Assembly (NCBI RefSeq): GCF_001591465.1 | Contig: NZ_BCUY01000010.1 | Span: forward strand, 1 to 64,000 | Length of the DNA stretch: 64,000 bases | Reading direction: 5' to 3' | Source of the DNA: Cytobacillus firmus NBRC 15306 | GTDB taxonomy: Bacteria; Bacillota; Bacilli; Bacillales; Cytobacillaceae | Program-made: the position numbers and the translations under genes | Shown: positions 14,647 through 23,135 of the stretch, one piece after another | Layout: the number at the start of each line of letters is the position of its first letter | How positions within the stretch are numbered: the stretch's first letter is position 1 | The notes under the pieces: model-generated | Seen by the model: the letters and a program-made list of their open reading frames with translations, nothing else | What the model was told of the DNA's origin: nothing | Databases searched by the model: none

Positions 14647-14685
14647 TCCTGCTTGTTTGCGGGTGTATTCGCTAAACAAGCAGGA
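14647..14685 (-). terminator. Terminator of recombinase operon, copy 2
   Basis: Perfect 12-bp stem TCCTGCTTGTTT/AAACAAGCAGGA just after the DUF960 stop. Confidence 0.75.
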
Positions 14686-14693
14686 GTCACTCA

Positions 14694-14999
14694 TTAGTAT
14701 TCCTCTGGGAACAACATGATTTGTCCCTCTCCATTATCAATGCACCAGATGGTACTCGTTAGCGGCTCTGTCTCTTCCCATTGAACCATCAACTGCTCCT
14801 TGTAAGGAGGTTGCTCTTGACGATGAATGATGAATTGCTTGCCATTCAGTTCCGAAAGTTCAAAGACTTGGAGATAATCCACTTCCATTTCCTTCTCTTT
14901 TAATCTATCAATCAAGTGCCACAAGAATAGAGCCATTTCAGGATGTATGGCTTCTGCAATTCCTCTTGTCATGTATCTTTCATTTTGATTCTTAAACAT
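14694..14999 (-). CDS. DUF960-family protein, module copy 2
   Basis: 101 aa, same length as the copy at 2072-2377 and sharing RYMTRGIAEAIHPE, VDYLQVFEL, HRQEQPPY and STIWCIDNGEGQIMLFP. DUF960 has no known function. It ends the recombinase operon of copy 2, before a strong terminator. Confidence 0.75.
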   Translation of the reverse strand: MFKNQNERYMTRGIAEAIHPEMALFLWHLIDRLKEKEMEVDYLQVFELSELNGKQFIIHRQEQPPYKEQLMVQWEETEPLTSTIWCIDNGEGQIMLFPEEY

Positions 15000-15016
15000 C
15001 TCTTACTCCTTCATGT

Positions 15017-15376
15017 TTATTGGTCTAGCCATCTTTCAAATCTTTGTTCGAGTGTTCCTTCCAGGAAGTACACAAGATTCATCTGGTGGTCGCTCATGAG
15101 TCCAATGCGAAAGTAAACACAATCCTCCAATTCTTCCTTCTCAACGAACTCAATATTTAGTATTTGATTGGATAGAAAAGTGGTATCGTTTTTATCTTCC
15201 AAGTGGTACATGCAGGCGTGTTGTGGCATTTCGAACTCTATTAGCGATTCGCCTGTTCCTTCTGCCTCAAACCAAGTCACAAATTCTGATTCGATGGCAT
15301 TGACGTATTCGAGAGGAATCCTACCCAATTCTTTTAATCTCTCTATTTCTGCAATCTTTCTTATTCTAATCACCAA
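15017..15376 (-). CDS. Conserved module protein, 119 aa, copy 2
   Basis: Paralogue of the 118-aa protein at 2389-2745, sharing WFEAE, CMYHLEDKNDTTFLSNQIL and YFLEGTLEQR. Family unknown. The start is a TTG with GGGGAG six bases upstream. It follows recombinase 2 within 13 bases. Confidence 0.65.
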   Translation of the reverse strand: MVIRIRKIAEIERLKELGRIPLEYVNAIESEFVTWFEAEGTGESLIEFEMPQHACMYHLEDKNDTTFLSNQILNIEFVEKEELEDCVYFRIGLMSDHQMNLVYFLEGTLEQRFERWLDQ

Positions 15377-15389
15377 TGATGACTCCCCT

Positions 15390-16268
15390 TTACAATTTTT
15401 CGACTGCGATTTGTTTCTCCTCTCTAGTTGTTTGGATGTAAAACTTTGCGGTCATATTCACCGTTGAGTGACCAGTCAATTTACTGACCGTTGTCAGGTC
15501 CACTCCTTTTCGCAGAAGTCTAGTTGCGAATGTGTGCCGGAACAGATGAGGATGAAGGTTCATGCCTACCTCATCGGAAATGTTGGCTAGCCAGTTCCTA
15601 ACCGCATCTCTGTGCATCTTATTCGCTCTTTGGCTGACCAACAGGTATTCACTTTCACAGAAGCGGGAACTTCTTCGTTCTCCTAGCTGATATTGCTTAA
15701 TTAGTTGCAAAACGTCTTGCCGCAAACTGATTTCCCGAACCTTTCCACCCTTTCCATGAACAGTTAGTGCAGCTGTTAAAGCATCGACATCTCCTAGCTT
15801 GATGTTCACTAACTCAGTTACTCTGACTCCTGTGTAAAGTAGCAGATAGGCGATTAGCTTGTTCCTTTGGCTTACTTTTGTATCATCCTCCAGGAAGAAC
15901 AGGAGCTTTTCCACTTCCTTCTCTGATAGAGCAGTGACTACATGTTCACTTCCAGCAGCCACTTGAACCTTATCTCGTTTGAGTTGGATGTAGCTGTCAT
16001 TCACTACTCCTTTTCTTTGAAGAAAGTCGTTGTAGACCTTTAGGCTATTTATTTTCTTTTGGATGGTGGAGATGGCAAATTGATTGTCGAGTAGATATTG
16101 CTTGTATCGGACAAAAGAGAAGCGAGAGAGCGGCTGTTGTTCGCTTGCCGCTTTCTCTTTTAGGAACTGTTGGAACCCTTTTACATCTCCAACATACGAT
16201 TCAATCGTTTTTGGTGAACGTCCTTCTTCAAAGAGCCACTGTTCAAACTCCTGTACTAGCTCATTCAT
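15390..16268 (-). CDS. Tyrosine recombinase, module copy 2
   Basis: 292 aa, closely related to recombinase 1 over its whole length, with all catalytic residues: Arg in TGVRVTE, Lys in GKGGKVRE, His-x-x-Arg in HLFRHTF, His in LTGHSTV and Tyr in KFYIQT. The ATG at 16268 has GGAGGG seven bases upstream; the frame is open to 16316 but that part overlaps the hairpin. It lies in the module directly downstream of the intact S-layer gene, in the same orientation, so it is the best candidate for acting on that gene. Confidence 0.88.
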   Translation of the reverse strand: MNELVQEFEQWLFEEGRSPKTIESYVGDVKGFQQFLKEKAASEQQPLSRFSFVRYKQYLLDNQFAISTIQKKINSLKVYNDFLQRKGVVNDSYIQLKRDKVQVAAGSEHVVTALSEKEVEKLLFFLEDDTKVSQRNKLIAYLLLYTGVRVTELVNIKLGDVDALTAALTVHGKGGKVREISLRQDVLQLIKQYQLGERRSSRFCESEYLLVSQRANKMHRDAVRNWLANISDEVGMNLHPHLFRHTFATRLLRKGVDLTTVSKLTGHSTVNMTAKFYIQTTREEKQIAVEKL

Positions 16269-16290
16269 GTCTTTTCCCTCCAAACGAAAA

Positions 16291-16325
16291 AGAGCCATGA
16301 ACGCTTTTATCTGCATTCATGACTC
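16291..16325 (-). terminator. Terminator-like hairpin before recombinase 2
   Basis: Stem AGAGTCATGAA/TTCATGGCTCT (one wobble) followed by TTTTTCG and the recombinase ribosome site. It begins at the base after the microprotein stop codon. Confidence 0.7.
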
Positions 16326-16409
16326 TTACTTTTTGATGATTTCGATTATCTTCTTAATTGTGCAGCTACTGCAAGGTTGGCAACAGCACGAGCATTGGAA
16401 TACTTTCAT
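16326..16409 (-). CDS. Cys-rich microprotein, 27 aa, copy 2
   Basis: ATG at 16409 with GGGAGAG upstream. The product starts MKVFQCSCCCQPCSSC and ends KKIIEIIKK: six Cys in the first 16 residues, then a basic amphipathic helix. The copy-1 homologue (3700-3781) keeps CxCxC and CxxCTVK but is frameshifted. The Cys spacing suggests metal or Fe-S binding. Too short for a family assignment. Confidence 0.6.
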   Translation of the reverse strand: MKVFQCSCCCQPCSSCTIKKIIEIIKK

Positions 16410-16445
16410 CTGCTTTCACTCTCCCTTTCTTTCTACCTCTGATTA

Positions 16446-16520
16446 CTACTTATTTTTTGTTACTTCCTTTGCGACTTCCACAGCGACAGCTACAGCGATT
16501 GGAACAATTACTTTCCACAT
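16446..16520 (-). CDS. Hydrophobic microprotein, 24 aa, copy 2
   Basis: ATG at 16520 with GGTGGTG upstream. It begins MWKVIVPIAVAVAVEVAKE and ends in Lys residues. Homologue of the 25-aa product at 3807-3884, in the same position between the palindrome and the Cys-rich microprotein. Confidence 0.55.
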   Translation of the reverse strand: MWKVIVPIAVAVAVEVAKEVTKNK

Positions 16521-16544
16521 TTCTATTCACCACCTTTCAAGTCC

Positions 16545-16576
16545 AGTCACGACAGTTATATAATAATGTCGGGTGT
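16545..16576. promoter_or_regulatory. Palindromic recombinase-type site, copy 2
   Basis: AGTCACGACAGTTAT and, inverted, AACACCCGACATTAT around an AT centre: the counterpart of 3911-3944. Direct half-sites TTGTCGTGAG lie at 16649-16660 and 16673-16683. Halves are conserved between modules while the sequence between them is not. Confidence 0.45.
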
Positions 16577-16684
16577 TTTTCTCTAATGAAATTATCGCAT
16601 TTCTATTCCCTACAAAGGTTCTTCCAAACCTTGTTTAAGCCTTTTGGGTTTTGTCGTGAGATTAAGGATAGAATTGTCGTGAGC

Positions 16685-16945
16685 CTACTCGAAAGATTCT
16701 GCTAGCCTGTCCAAATAATCAACATAATTCTGGACTAGTTCCCGCTGATATCTGTCGGGTATATTGGAAATGGCTCTCTCAATCTGCGCTCTATCCACTT
16801 CGATGACTTCCTCGACAGCCTCTCCCATTAGTTGCTCCACCAATTCCTCCTCCGATAGGGTTTCCTCTTCATAGTATCCAGTCGCCTCATTGACTTCCCT
16901 GTATCGAACTTCCCCATCCATGACTATCTTATGAAATTTTGACAT
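16685..16945 (-). CDS. Small acidic module protein, 86 aa, copy 2
   Basis: Paralogue of 4062-4319: FHKIVMDGEVRYREVNEATGYYEEE at the start, EEELVEQLMGEAVEE, then YQRELVQNYVDYL. The ATG at 16945 follows AGGAGAG; the frame is open to 16990. Function unknown. Confidence 0.65.
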   Translation of the reverse strand: MSKFHKIVMDGEVRYREVNEATGYYEEETLSEEELVEQLMGEAVEEVIEVDRAQIERAISNIPDRYQRELVQNYVDYLDRLAESFE

Positions 16946-16967
16946 TTTTCTTCTCTCCTGTTCATTA

Positions 16968-17267
16968 TCAAATGTACAATTCGTAAGCAATTGCCTCTCC
17001 GTTCTTTATCCAAACTTCATATAGTATTCTTCTTGATTCCTTCTCCAGTACAAATCCAGCTATCCATTCAATTCCCTTTTCATCCACGTAACTTAGTGTT
17101 TCAAAGAGAAGTGGATTCGGTAGCCTTTTCAGATGCTCCGCAGGTACTAGCAGGTCATCCAGTTCTTCATGATAAAAATCATAGGCTTCATAGCTTACTT
17201 CATCATGTGAGACCACGATATTAAACGTCTTTTTCAGTCTCACTACGAACCAATTTACAAATGCCAT
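16968..17267 (-). CDS. Small module protein, 99 aa, copy 2
   Basis: Paralogue of 4319-4633, sharing NWFV, EVSYE, LVPAEHL, LLFETLSYVDEKGIEW. It directly follows the leader hairpin at 17292-17322 with a GAGGAGG site. In copy 1 that leader is instead followed by radC, so radC has been lost here or gained there. Confidence 0.65.
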   Translation of the reverse strand: MAFVNWFVVRLKKTFNIVVSHDEVSYEAYDFYHEELDDLLVPAEHLKRLPNPLLFETLSYVDEKGIEWIAGFVLEKESRRILYEVWIKNGEAIAYELYI

Positions 17268-17291
17268 TTTCTTTCCTCCTCAAATAGAAAT

Positions 17292-17322
17292 AGCCCTCAC
17301 TCCTATAAAGCAGTAAAGGGCT
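17292..17322 (-). terminator. Leader hairpin of module copy 2
   Basis: Stem AGCCCT/AGGGCT followed by ATTTCTATTTGAGGAGG, the same as before radC in copy 1. Confidence 0.6.
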
Positions 17323-17390
17323 AAAGATATCTGTATCATTAAAATAATATATATTTATCATTCTATTTGATTCGGTTTCTAGCATAAAGA

Positions 17391-17426
17391 AAAGGCCCAC
17401 AGAGATTTCTCTCCATGGAGCCTTTT
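17391..17426 (-). terminator. Terminator of S-layer gene
   Basis: A hairpin centred on AGAGAAATCTCT with arms AAAAGGC and GCCTTTTC, 35 bases after the stop codon of the S-layer gene. Confidence 0.7.
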
Positions 17427-17460
17427 GACAAACTTCGGATAGTGACAGGCACCTATCCTA

Positions 17461-20196
17461 TTAGTTTGTAGTAAAGTTTGTAATTACAATCGGAGTTGTA
17501 ACTGCAGTTAATTTGTTTCCAGCTTTGTCAGTTGAAGATGCTAAGTCAGTATCAGCAACAGTTGCAAGAGTAAATCCAAGAGTACGGTCAGCATCTCCTA
17601 AATCTGTTACAGGGATTTCAACTGATAAACCATCAGTTGAAAGAACTGCTGCTCCAAGAGTGATTCCCGCTGCTGCTGTACTTGCATCTTTTTTACCAGC
17701 AAGTACATAATCAGCTGCTGCTGTAGCAGAAAGTGCTTCAGAGAATTTAACAGTTAACTTGTAACCAGCTGTAGCATTTCCAGTAATATAAGAATCTTTA
17801 ACTACTGGTTTAGTTGCATCTACAACAGCTACTGGAAGACTAGTTAAAGATAATGTAGCTCCAGCAACATTCTTCACACCGCCAACTGAAATTGTAGCAG
17901 TACCACCATTTCCAAATGCAGCATATGCACCAACTAAATCCTTAGCTTCAACTTCAGAAAGGTCGATAGTAACTGTGTCAACAACTACAGCAACATCTGA
18001 GCTGTCTCCATCCTTATTTAAATCTGCTCCAACTACTACCTCAGATACAGTTTGGTCATTGTTAAATGTAACCTTAGCTTTTGTTGGAAGTGCTGCACCA
18101 TTGATTGAGTAAAGTGCTTTGTTGTCTGCACCATCTACATATAGGTTACCAGTTGCAGGGTTGATTCCAGAAAGAACATCATTTTTATCAAAAGTTACAG
18201 TAACTGTTTTAGCTGCAGAAGTTACGCCAGCAGTTTGGATGTATGCTGAAATTGGTGCAACAGGAGTAACAGTTTCTTTATCATTTGTAAGAGTTAATAC
18301 TTGAGCAGCATTATTATTTGATGATACATCAGAAACTTTATTTACACCTAGTACTAAGCTATAGCTTCCATTTTTCAATGAGCTTCCAAGGCCTAATTTA
18401 TACTTATTAGTTCCAGCAACTGGAGTTACAGATGTAACTGTTGTAGCAGCTGTACCATCAGCTTTGTTTACAAAGAAATCTTCTTTCTCAACACCTGTTA
18501 CAACTTCAGTGAATTCAACTTCGACTTCATTAGCTGCAGTAAATTTAGCTTCTTTAATAGCTGGTGCTGCAGTGTCACGAACAAGTGTTACTGAAGTAGT
18601 TTTAGTTTCAACTACGTTACCAAGCTTATCTTGAAGAGCCTGTACAGTCACATCAAGAGTTGCAGTGTTCACAGTTGCATCAGCAAATGGAAGAGCAGCG
18701 AGGTCAACTACAAGTGTACGTTTGTCATCTTTGAATGCTGGTAAGGATTTAAGTGCAACAGCATTACCCTTAGAATCTTTAACTTTAATTGAATCAACTG
18801 CTACTGCAGTGCTCATATCTTTATCAAATTTAACTTCGAATGTTTTTGGTCCAACATTGTTAATAGAGAAGCTTGGTTTAACAGCATCTTTAGTAACTAC
18901 GATTGAACCACGTTCTGGAGTTCCACCTTTGTTACCAGCTAAGTCAGTCAATCCATAAACTTCAACTTCATATGATTTACCAGCTTCTAGTTCTTTACCA
19001 GATACTGTATAAGTGTAATCATCAACTTTCGCAGCGCCTAGGATAGAATCTCCAACTTTAATAGTTGTAAATGATACTGGCTCAGAGAATTTAAGAGTAA
19101 ATGAATTTACCTTGTCATCCTTTGTTGTTGCAGTTGCAGAAGCAATTTTTGGAGCCACAGTATCTTCAACTGTAATATCTTTTACATATGAAGGGAACTT
19201 AGCACCTGTATCAGTTTTCAAGTTAGAAACATATACAGTGTGGTCAGATTTTTGTGTTAAAGCAGATTGAAGAGTTAATGTAACTGTTTTTCCATCTTCT
19301 GAAACTACAGCAGTATCAATAATTGCACCTGTTACAGCGAAGTTAGATTTAACAGCAGTATCTTTGTCAACTACTTTGTTAAGTTTAACTTCAACTTGTT
19401 TAAGGTTAATCGCACTTACACTCTCAACCTTAGGAACTGAAAGCTCATCGTATTTCTTTTCAGCAGCTTCAACTCTTTCAAGAAGAGCAGCACCAAAATC
19501 AGTGTCAGCGTCAAGCTTTTCTACGAATTCAGCGATTTTTTTCATTTTCGCTTCAGCTTCTTCTAATTTACCTTCTTCAAGAAGCGCATCGATTTGATCA
19601 TAGTACATTTTTACAGATACTTCGTTAATGATGCTGTTGCGAGCTTCTTGAGCATCAGCTTTGAAAGAACCTCTTAGAAGTTCACGAGTAGTTTTACCGT
19701 ATACGCGGTCAAGGATAACTGTACGAGTGTTTAGCTCATAAGAGATTGCATGATATTGCTCTTCAGCAGCATCCCAATCTTTTTCTTTAAGAGCATCTTC
19801 AAGAGCAAATTGCTTGTCTTGTAGAGTAGTAGCATAGTTGTATGCATCGATGTATGTGATAACACGCTTAGCGATGAAATCAGCATATGTATCTTCTAAT
19901 GCAGCAAGATGCTTATCTTTGTCAGCACCGCCAGCTTTGTTTACAAGTGCTTTTGCGTTAGCGTAAGCTTTTTTCGCAGCGTTGTACTCTTTGTACACGT
20001 CAGCGATTGGAGCAAACTCACCATTTGCAGTTACATCACTGTAAGTGTGGTATGCCTTTTTCATTTGTGTTACAGCTTTACTTACTTCGACAGCAACATT
20101 GCTTGCAGCGTCAGTTTGTGCTGGAGCAGCAGCAACGAATGCAGATGCAGCAACCGCGGAAGCAGCAGCTAATTTGATAGCTTTCTTTTTACTCAT
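17461..20196 (-). CDS. S-layer protein, SbsC-type, intact
   Basis: 911 aa. Signal peptide at residues 1-31 ending PAQTDAAS. Residues about 32-261 form an SbsC-like helical domain (SYELNTRTVILDRVYGKTTR is the most conserved block), which in Geobacillus SbsC binds the secondary cell-wall polymer. From residue 262 the protein consists of Ig-like (Big_5/SbsA-Ig) repeats, for example ATTKDDKVNSFTLKFSEPVS. The start at 20196 follows GAAGGGAG. A strong sigma-A promoter lies about 115-145 bases upstream. Codons 261-264 contain the 11-mer GTGCGATTAAC shared with the silent cassette. The high Ala/Thr/Val/Lys content fits an abundant S-layer subunit. Confidence 0.9.
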   Translation of the reverse strand: MSKKKAIKLAAASAVAASAFVAAAPAQTDAASNVAVEVSKAVTQMKKAYHTYSDVTANGEFAPIADVYKEYNAAKKAYANAKALVNKAGGADKDKHLAALEDTYADFIAKRVITYIDAYNYATTLQDKQFALEDALKEKDWDAAEEQYHAISYELNTRTVILDRVYGKTTRELLRGSFKADAQEARNSIINEVSVKMYYDQIDALLEEGKLEEAEAKMKKIAEFVEKLDADTDFGAALLERVEAAEKKYDELSVPKVESVSAINLKQVEVKLNKVVDKDTAVKSNFAVTGAIIDTAVVSEDGKTVTLTLQSALTQKSDHTVYVSNLKTDTGAKFPSYVKDITVEDTVAPKIASATATTKDDKVNSFTLKFSEPVSFTTIKVGDSILGAAKVDDYTYTVSGKELEAGKSYEVEVYGLTDLAGNKGGTPERGSIVVTKDAVKPSFSINNVGPKTFEVKFDKDMSTAVAVDSIKVKDSKGNAVALKSLPAFKDDKRTLVVDLAALPFADATVNTATLDVTVQALQDKLGNVVETKTTSVTLVRDTAAPAIKEAKFTAANEVEVEFTEVVTGVEKEDFFVNKADGTAATTVTSVTPVAGTNKYKLGLGSSLKNGSYSLVLGVNKVSDVSSNNNAAQVLTLTNDKETVTPVAPISAYIQTAGVTSAAKTVTVTFDKNDVLSGINPATGNLYVDGADNKALYSINGAALPTKAKVTFNNDQTVSEVVVGADLNKDGDSSDVAVVVDTVTIDLSEVEAKDLVGAYAAFGNGGTATISVGGVKNVAGATLSLTSLPVAVVDATKPVVKDSYITGNATAGYKLTVKFSEALSATAAADYVLAGKKDASTAAAGITLGAAVLSTDGLSVEIPVTDLGDADRTLGFTLATVADTDLASSTDKAGNKLTAVTTPIVITNFTTN
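19402..19431. other. Palindrome at wall-domain/Ig-domain junction of the S-layer gene
   Basis: A 30-bp imperfect palindrome with outer arms AAGGTTAA/TCAACCTT, containing the shared 11-mer GTTAATCGCAC (plus-strand reading, 19405-19415). It lies inside the coding sequence at codons 257-266, where the SbsC-like domain ends. Candidate recombination site. Confidence 0.45.
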
Positions 20197-20310
20197 GTTT
20201 CGTATTTCTCCCTTCGAATATAAAAAGTAGTACAATGATCCGCCAGACTTTTACATCTGTTTTTAAGCTTATCGGCTAATGCTAATCATTGCCTAGCAAA
20301 CTTAACGAGA

Positions 20311-20339
20311 ATTATACTAATCTTCTATGGAAATATCAA
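20311..20339 (-). promoter_or_regulatory. Sigma-A promoter of the S-layer gene
   Basis: TTGATA (20339-20334), a 17-base spacer and TATAAT (20316-20311) on the minus strand. The untranslated leader is about 107 bases and ends with GAAGGGAG. The rest of 20340-20890 is AT-rich and holds no gene; more distal promoters are possible but not clear. Confidence 0.75.
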
Positions 20340-20890
20340 CCTATATGTCTATTTCCTTCTAAAAAATTAGTAGAATTGTGTCAGAGGACTATATAACTGG
20401 TTTAATTACCAGCGCCTCTCACATTTCCTATAATAATACATTTTTAGAGGAAATTCTAGGCTTTTCTTGTGTATATTTGCAGAAATTGGTTAGTAATTAT
20501 TTCCTCCAAAACCACAAATAACAATAAAAGCACACTTTAAGATTATATTCTTCCGGACTATGATTATGTCATTTTTATTGTAATCCCATCACAAACACTT
20601 ATATACCAACGTTTTATATATTTTTTTAGTAACACCTTTGTAACATTACTGACTTATTAAAAAAGGCGGATTATTAAGTATGGTCCTTTTTGACTATATA
20701 TTGTTTTTGTTAGCATTTTCAAGGAAAATTTTATCTTTTATCAGCCTAAAAGGTATAGTTCGACTCAGTTTATTTTTCTGAAATTTGAATATATAAGCTT
20801 TTGTTCCTTATTTAAAAAAAGGAACAAAGACTAATCCAAATTAAGGTAGAATAATATTTGTCTGATTCTAACGAAGGGGGTTATGTATTT

Positions 20891-22471
20891 TTGAAGTCAA
20901 AGTGGTATTTTATTAGTTTTCTATTTATCTTGTTTTTATGTGCTGGGACGGGGGAAGTTTCCGCCAAAACACTTGTGGATGCACCGCATATCAGGCAGAT
21001 GCCAGAGCTGCCGAGGGGCTGTGAGGTTACAAGTCTGGCCATGCTTTTGGAAAGCCAGGGAGTTAACGCTCCTAAAATGACGCTTGCCAAAGAGGTCCGC
21101 AAGGTGCCTTTTAAGCAGAATGGCCTTCACGGCAATCCGTATGACGGGTTTATCGGCAATATGTATACATACAGCCAGCCGGGACTTGGTGTTTATAATG
21201 GACCCATCTATGATCTGGCCAACAAATATCCGCCTGGGAGAGTGGTGAATCTGACTGGCTCCAATGCCAGTGCCATTTATCGTGCACTAGATAATGGAAG
21301 CCCGGTATGGGTTATTACGAACACAGTGTTCAAACCGCTCTCCAGCAGCTATTTCCAGACGTGGCAGACATCAAGCGGGCCGCTTCGCATTACCTATAAA
21401 GAGCATTCCGTTTTAGTGACAGGCTATGACAGCCAGTATGTCTATATCAATGACCCTCTCTACTATGGAAAGCACCGAAAGATATCACGCAAGAATTTCG
21501 AGGGTTCGTGGGTCCAAATGGGGCGGCAGGCCATCACTGTTGTGCCAAAGCCGAATTGGGATGCAGAACTGATTCCGGGGCAGACCGGGAAGCTGACAGT
21601 CCTTAAGCCGATTACACTTTGGAACCGGACAGGCAGCGGGCTTTCCGCAGCAAAGGTGCTCCAGCCGTTAGAAGGATTAAAGGTGTGCGGATATGACAGC
21701 AAGCATGGCGGACAGTATAAAATCTGCAACGGCGGTTATGTCACAAACATGAGCGGGTATATCCGCTACGAGACCCCATCCTCTGCTGTATTGAATAAAG
21801 CCAATATCGGATTTGCTGAACGTGATCTGAAAACAGCGATCTCTTATGCAGGCAGCCTTAAATGGGAAATTCACATTAATTACCGGAAGGATAAATATCC
21901 GGGAAAAGTGACGGATTACCCGAATATGACGTATTTTAATGGTACGAAGAAGTACATGAATTCTGCTCAAGTAACCATTAACCGCATTTCGGACAAGGCG
22001 AAGAAAAATGAATTGCAGACGTCCCTTAACACGAATGTCGTCGTTCATTATAAACGGGCACAGGGGTATATTGATGCTGTTACATCCGGCAAAAAGCTGC
22101 TGGCCATGACAGATGAACTTCAGAATACCATGAGTGCTGATCCGCTGTCTGACACAGGAGAAAGCCTCTTCCATACGCTTTCTTATGAAATTAAAAAGAA
22201 TGCCGTGCTTCTTTACAGAGTTTATGGGCAGTCAACAAGAGAAGCGATCCTTGCTTCCTATAAAGCACCCGCTGAAAAAGAAATTGAGAAACACCGATTT
22301 GCGATTTCGGCTAAAATGAAAATCGACGAGCTTGAAGAATTGAGCAAACAGCCGGTTTCTGATGAAGAGTATAATACTAGAGTCGCAGAAATAGAAAAAC
22401 TGGTCAGCCAGATACCGGATGCTTCGGTAAAAGCTGCTTATGTAGAAAAACTAGCTGAATTTAAGCAATAA
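20891..22471 (+). CDS. Secreted C39-type peptidase fused to SbsC-like wall domain
   Basis: 526 aa. Signal peptide at 1-25. Residues about 30-210 form a Peptidase_C39_2-like papain-fold domain with Cys in RGCEVTSLAM, His in EHSVLVTGYD and Asp in YINDPLYY. Then comes an SH3-like segment (GQTGKLTVLKPITLWN, shared with the protein at 30093-30929). The C-terminal 200 residues are SbsC-like, with SYEIKKNAVLLYRVYGQSTR. The start is a TTG at 20891 after GGGGG. It probably cleaves or processes a surface substrate while anchored to the wall polymer. The stop codon abuts the 3' end of the outer group II intron, which separates this gene from its original terminator. Confidence 0.8.
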   Translation: MKSKWYFISFLFILFLCAGTGEVSAKTLVDAPHIRQMPELPRGCEVTSLAMLLESQGVNAPKMTLAKEVRKVPFKQNGLHGNPYDGFIGNMYTYSQPGLGVYNGPIYDLANKYPPGRVVNLTGSNASAIYRALDNGSPVWVITNTVFKPLSSSYFQTWQTSSGPLRITYKEHSVLVTGYDSQYVYINDPLYYGKHRKISRKNFEGSWVQMGRQAITVVPKPNWDAELIPGQTGKLTVLKPITLWNRTGSGLSAAKVLQPLEGLKVCGYDSKHGGQYKICNGGYVTNMSGYIRYETPSSAVLNKANIGFAERDLKTAISYAGSLKWEIHINYRKDKYPGKVTDYPNMTYFNGTKKYMNSAQVTINRISDKAKKNELQTSLNTNVVVHYKRAQGYIDAVTSGKKLLAMTDELQNTMSADPLSDTGESLFHTLSYEIKKNAVLLYRVYGQSTREAILASYKAPAEKEIEKHRFAISAKMKIDELEELSKQPVSDEEYNTRVAEIEKLVSQIPDASVKAAYVEKLAEFKQ

Positions 22472-22545
22472 ATCGAGTAGGAGGGGGTGACTAACCCCCG
22501 ACCTCTCACACCACCGTACGTACCGATCGGTATACGGCGGTTCAT

Positions 22546-23135
22546 TTAAGTATGACGCAAATGGTTGTATCGTTCCAATAAGCTTTTCAGTTTTTGCTCT
22601 CGCCAAAAACTTAGATTAAGGGTTGTGTGTAAAATAGGACTATTCGAGATGCGCCAATATTTCTTGCGGGAATTTCCCCACTCATAGGCTTTTTCTTTGG
22701 AAACTCCCAAAGAAATAAGCCTTTTTATTTTGGTTTTTGGTTGTTTCCATTGTTTCCACAGGCACATCCGAAGCCTTCTTCGAATCATTTCATCCAGTTG
22801 TTTAAAGGGAGTTGGCGTATCGGCCAGCGCAAAATACCCACACCATCCCACCAGGTACTTATTCAGTTTCTCAATGCGTACGTCCAGTTGAATCGGCTTC
22901 GACCTTGAAGTGAGTTGTTTGATTCTACTTTTGGCTCTCTTGATACTCTCTTTCGCGATACGGACTTTAGGGGTACGGTGCGCGGTGAAGCTAAATCCAA
23001 GAAACTTACGTTTCCAAGGTCTATCTACCGCACTTTTCTCTTCATTCACTTTTAGCTTAAGCTTTTTTTCAATGAATGTAGTGATGGAATTTTTGACACG
23101 AAAACCAGCTTTCTTGGTTTTCACATAGATATTGC
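22546..23135 (-). pseudogene. ltrA: Outer intron reverse transcriptase, C-terminal part
   Basis: The segment from NIYVKTKKAGFRV onward contains the RT thumb and maturase domain (KFLGFSFTAHRTPKVR, VGWCGYFALADT). It is the continuation of the N-terminal part at 25006-25672. Removing 23136-25005 joins GAT-T to GC-AAT and gives one frame of 1257 bases (418 aa), restoring YADDCNIYVK. It is therefore interrupted rather than decayed, and becomes a whole protein if the inner intron splices. Confidence 0.85.

Noticed and set aside
8395..19415. Simple DNA inversion switch
   Set aside because: The two shared 11-mers and both S-layer coding parts are in the same orientation, so recombination would excise or integrate, not invert.
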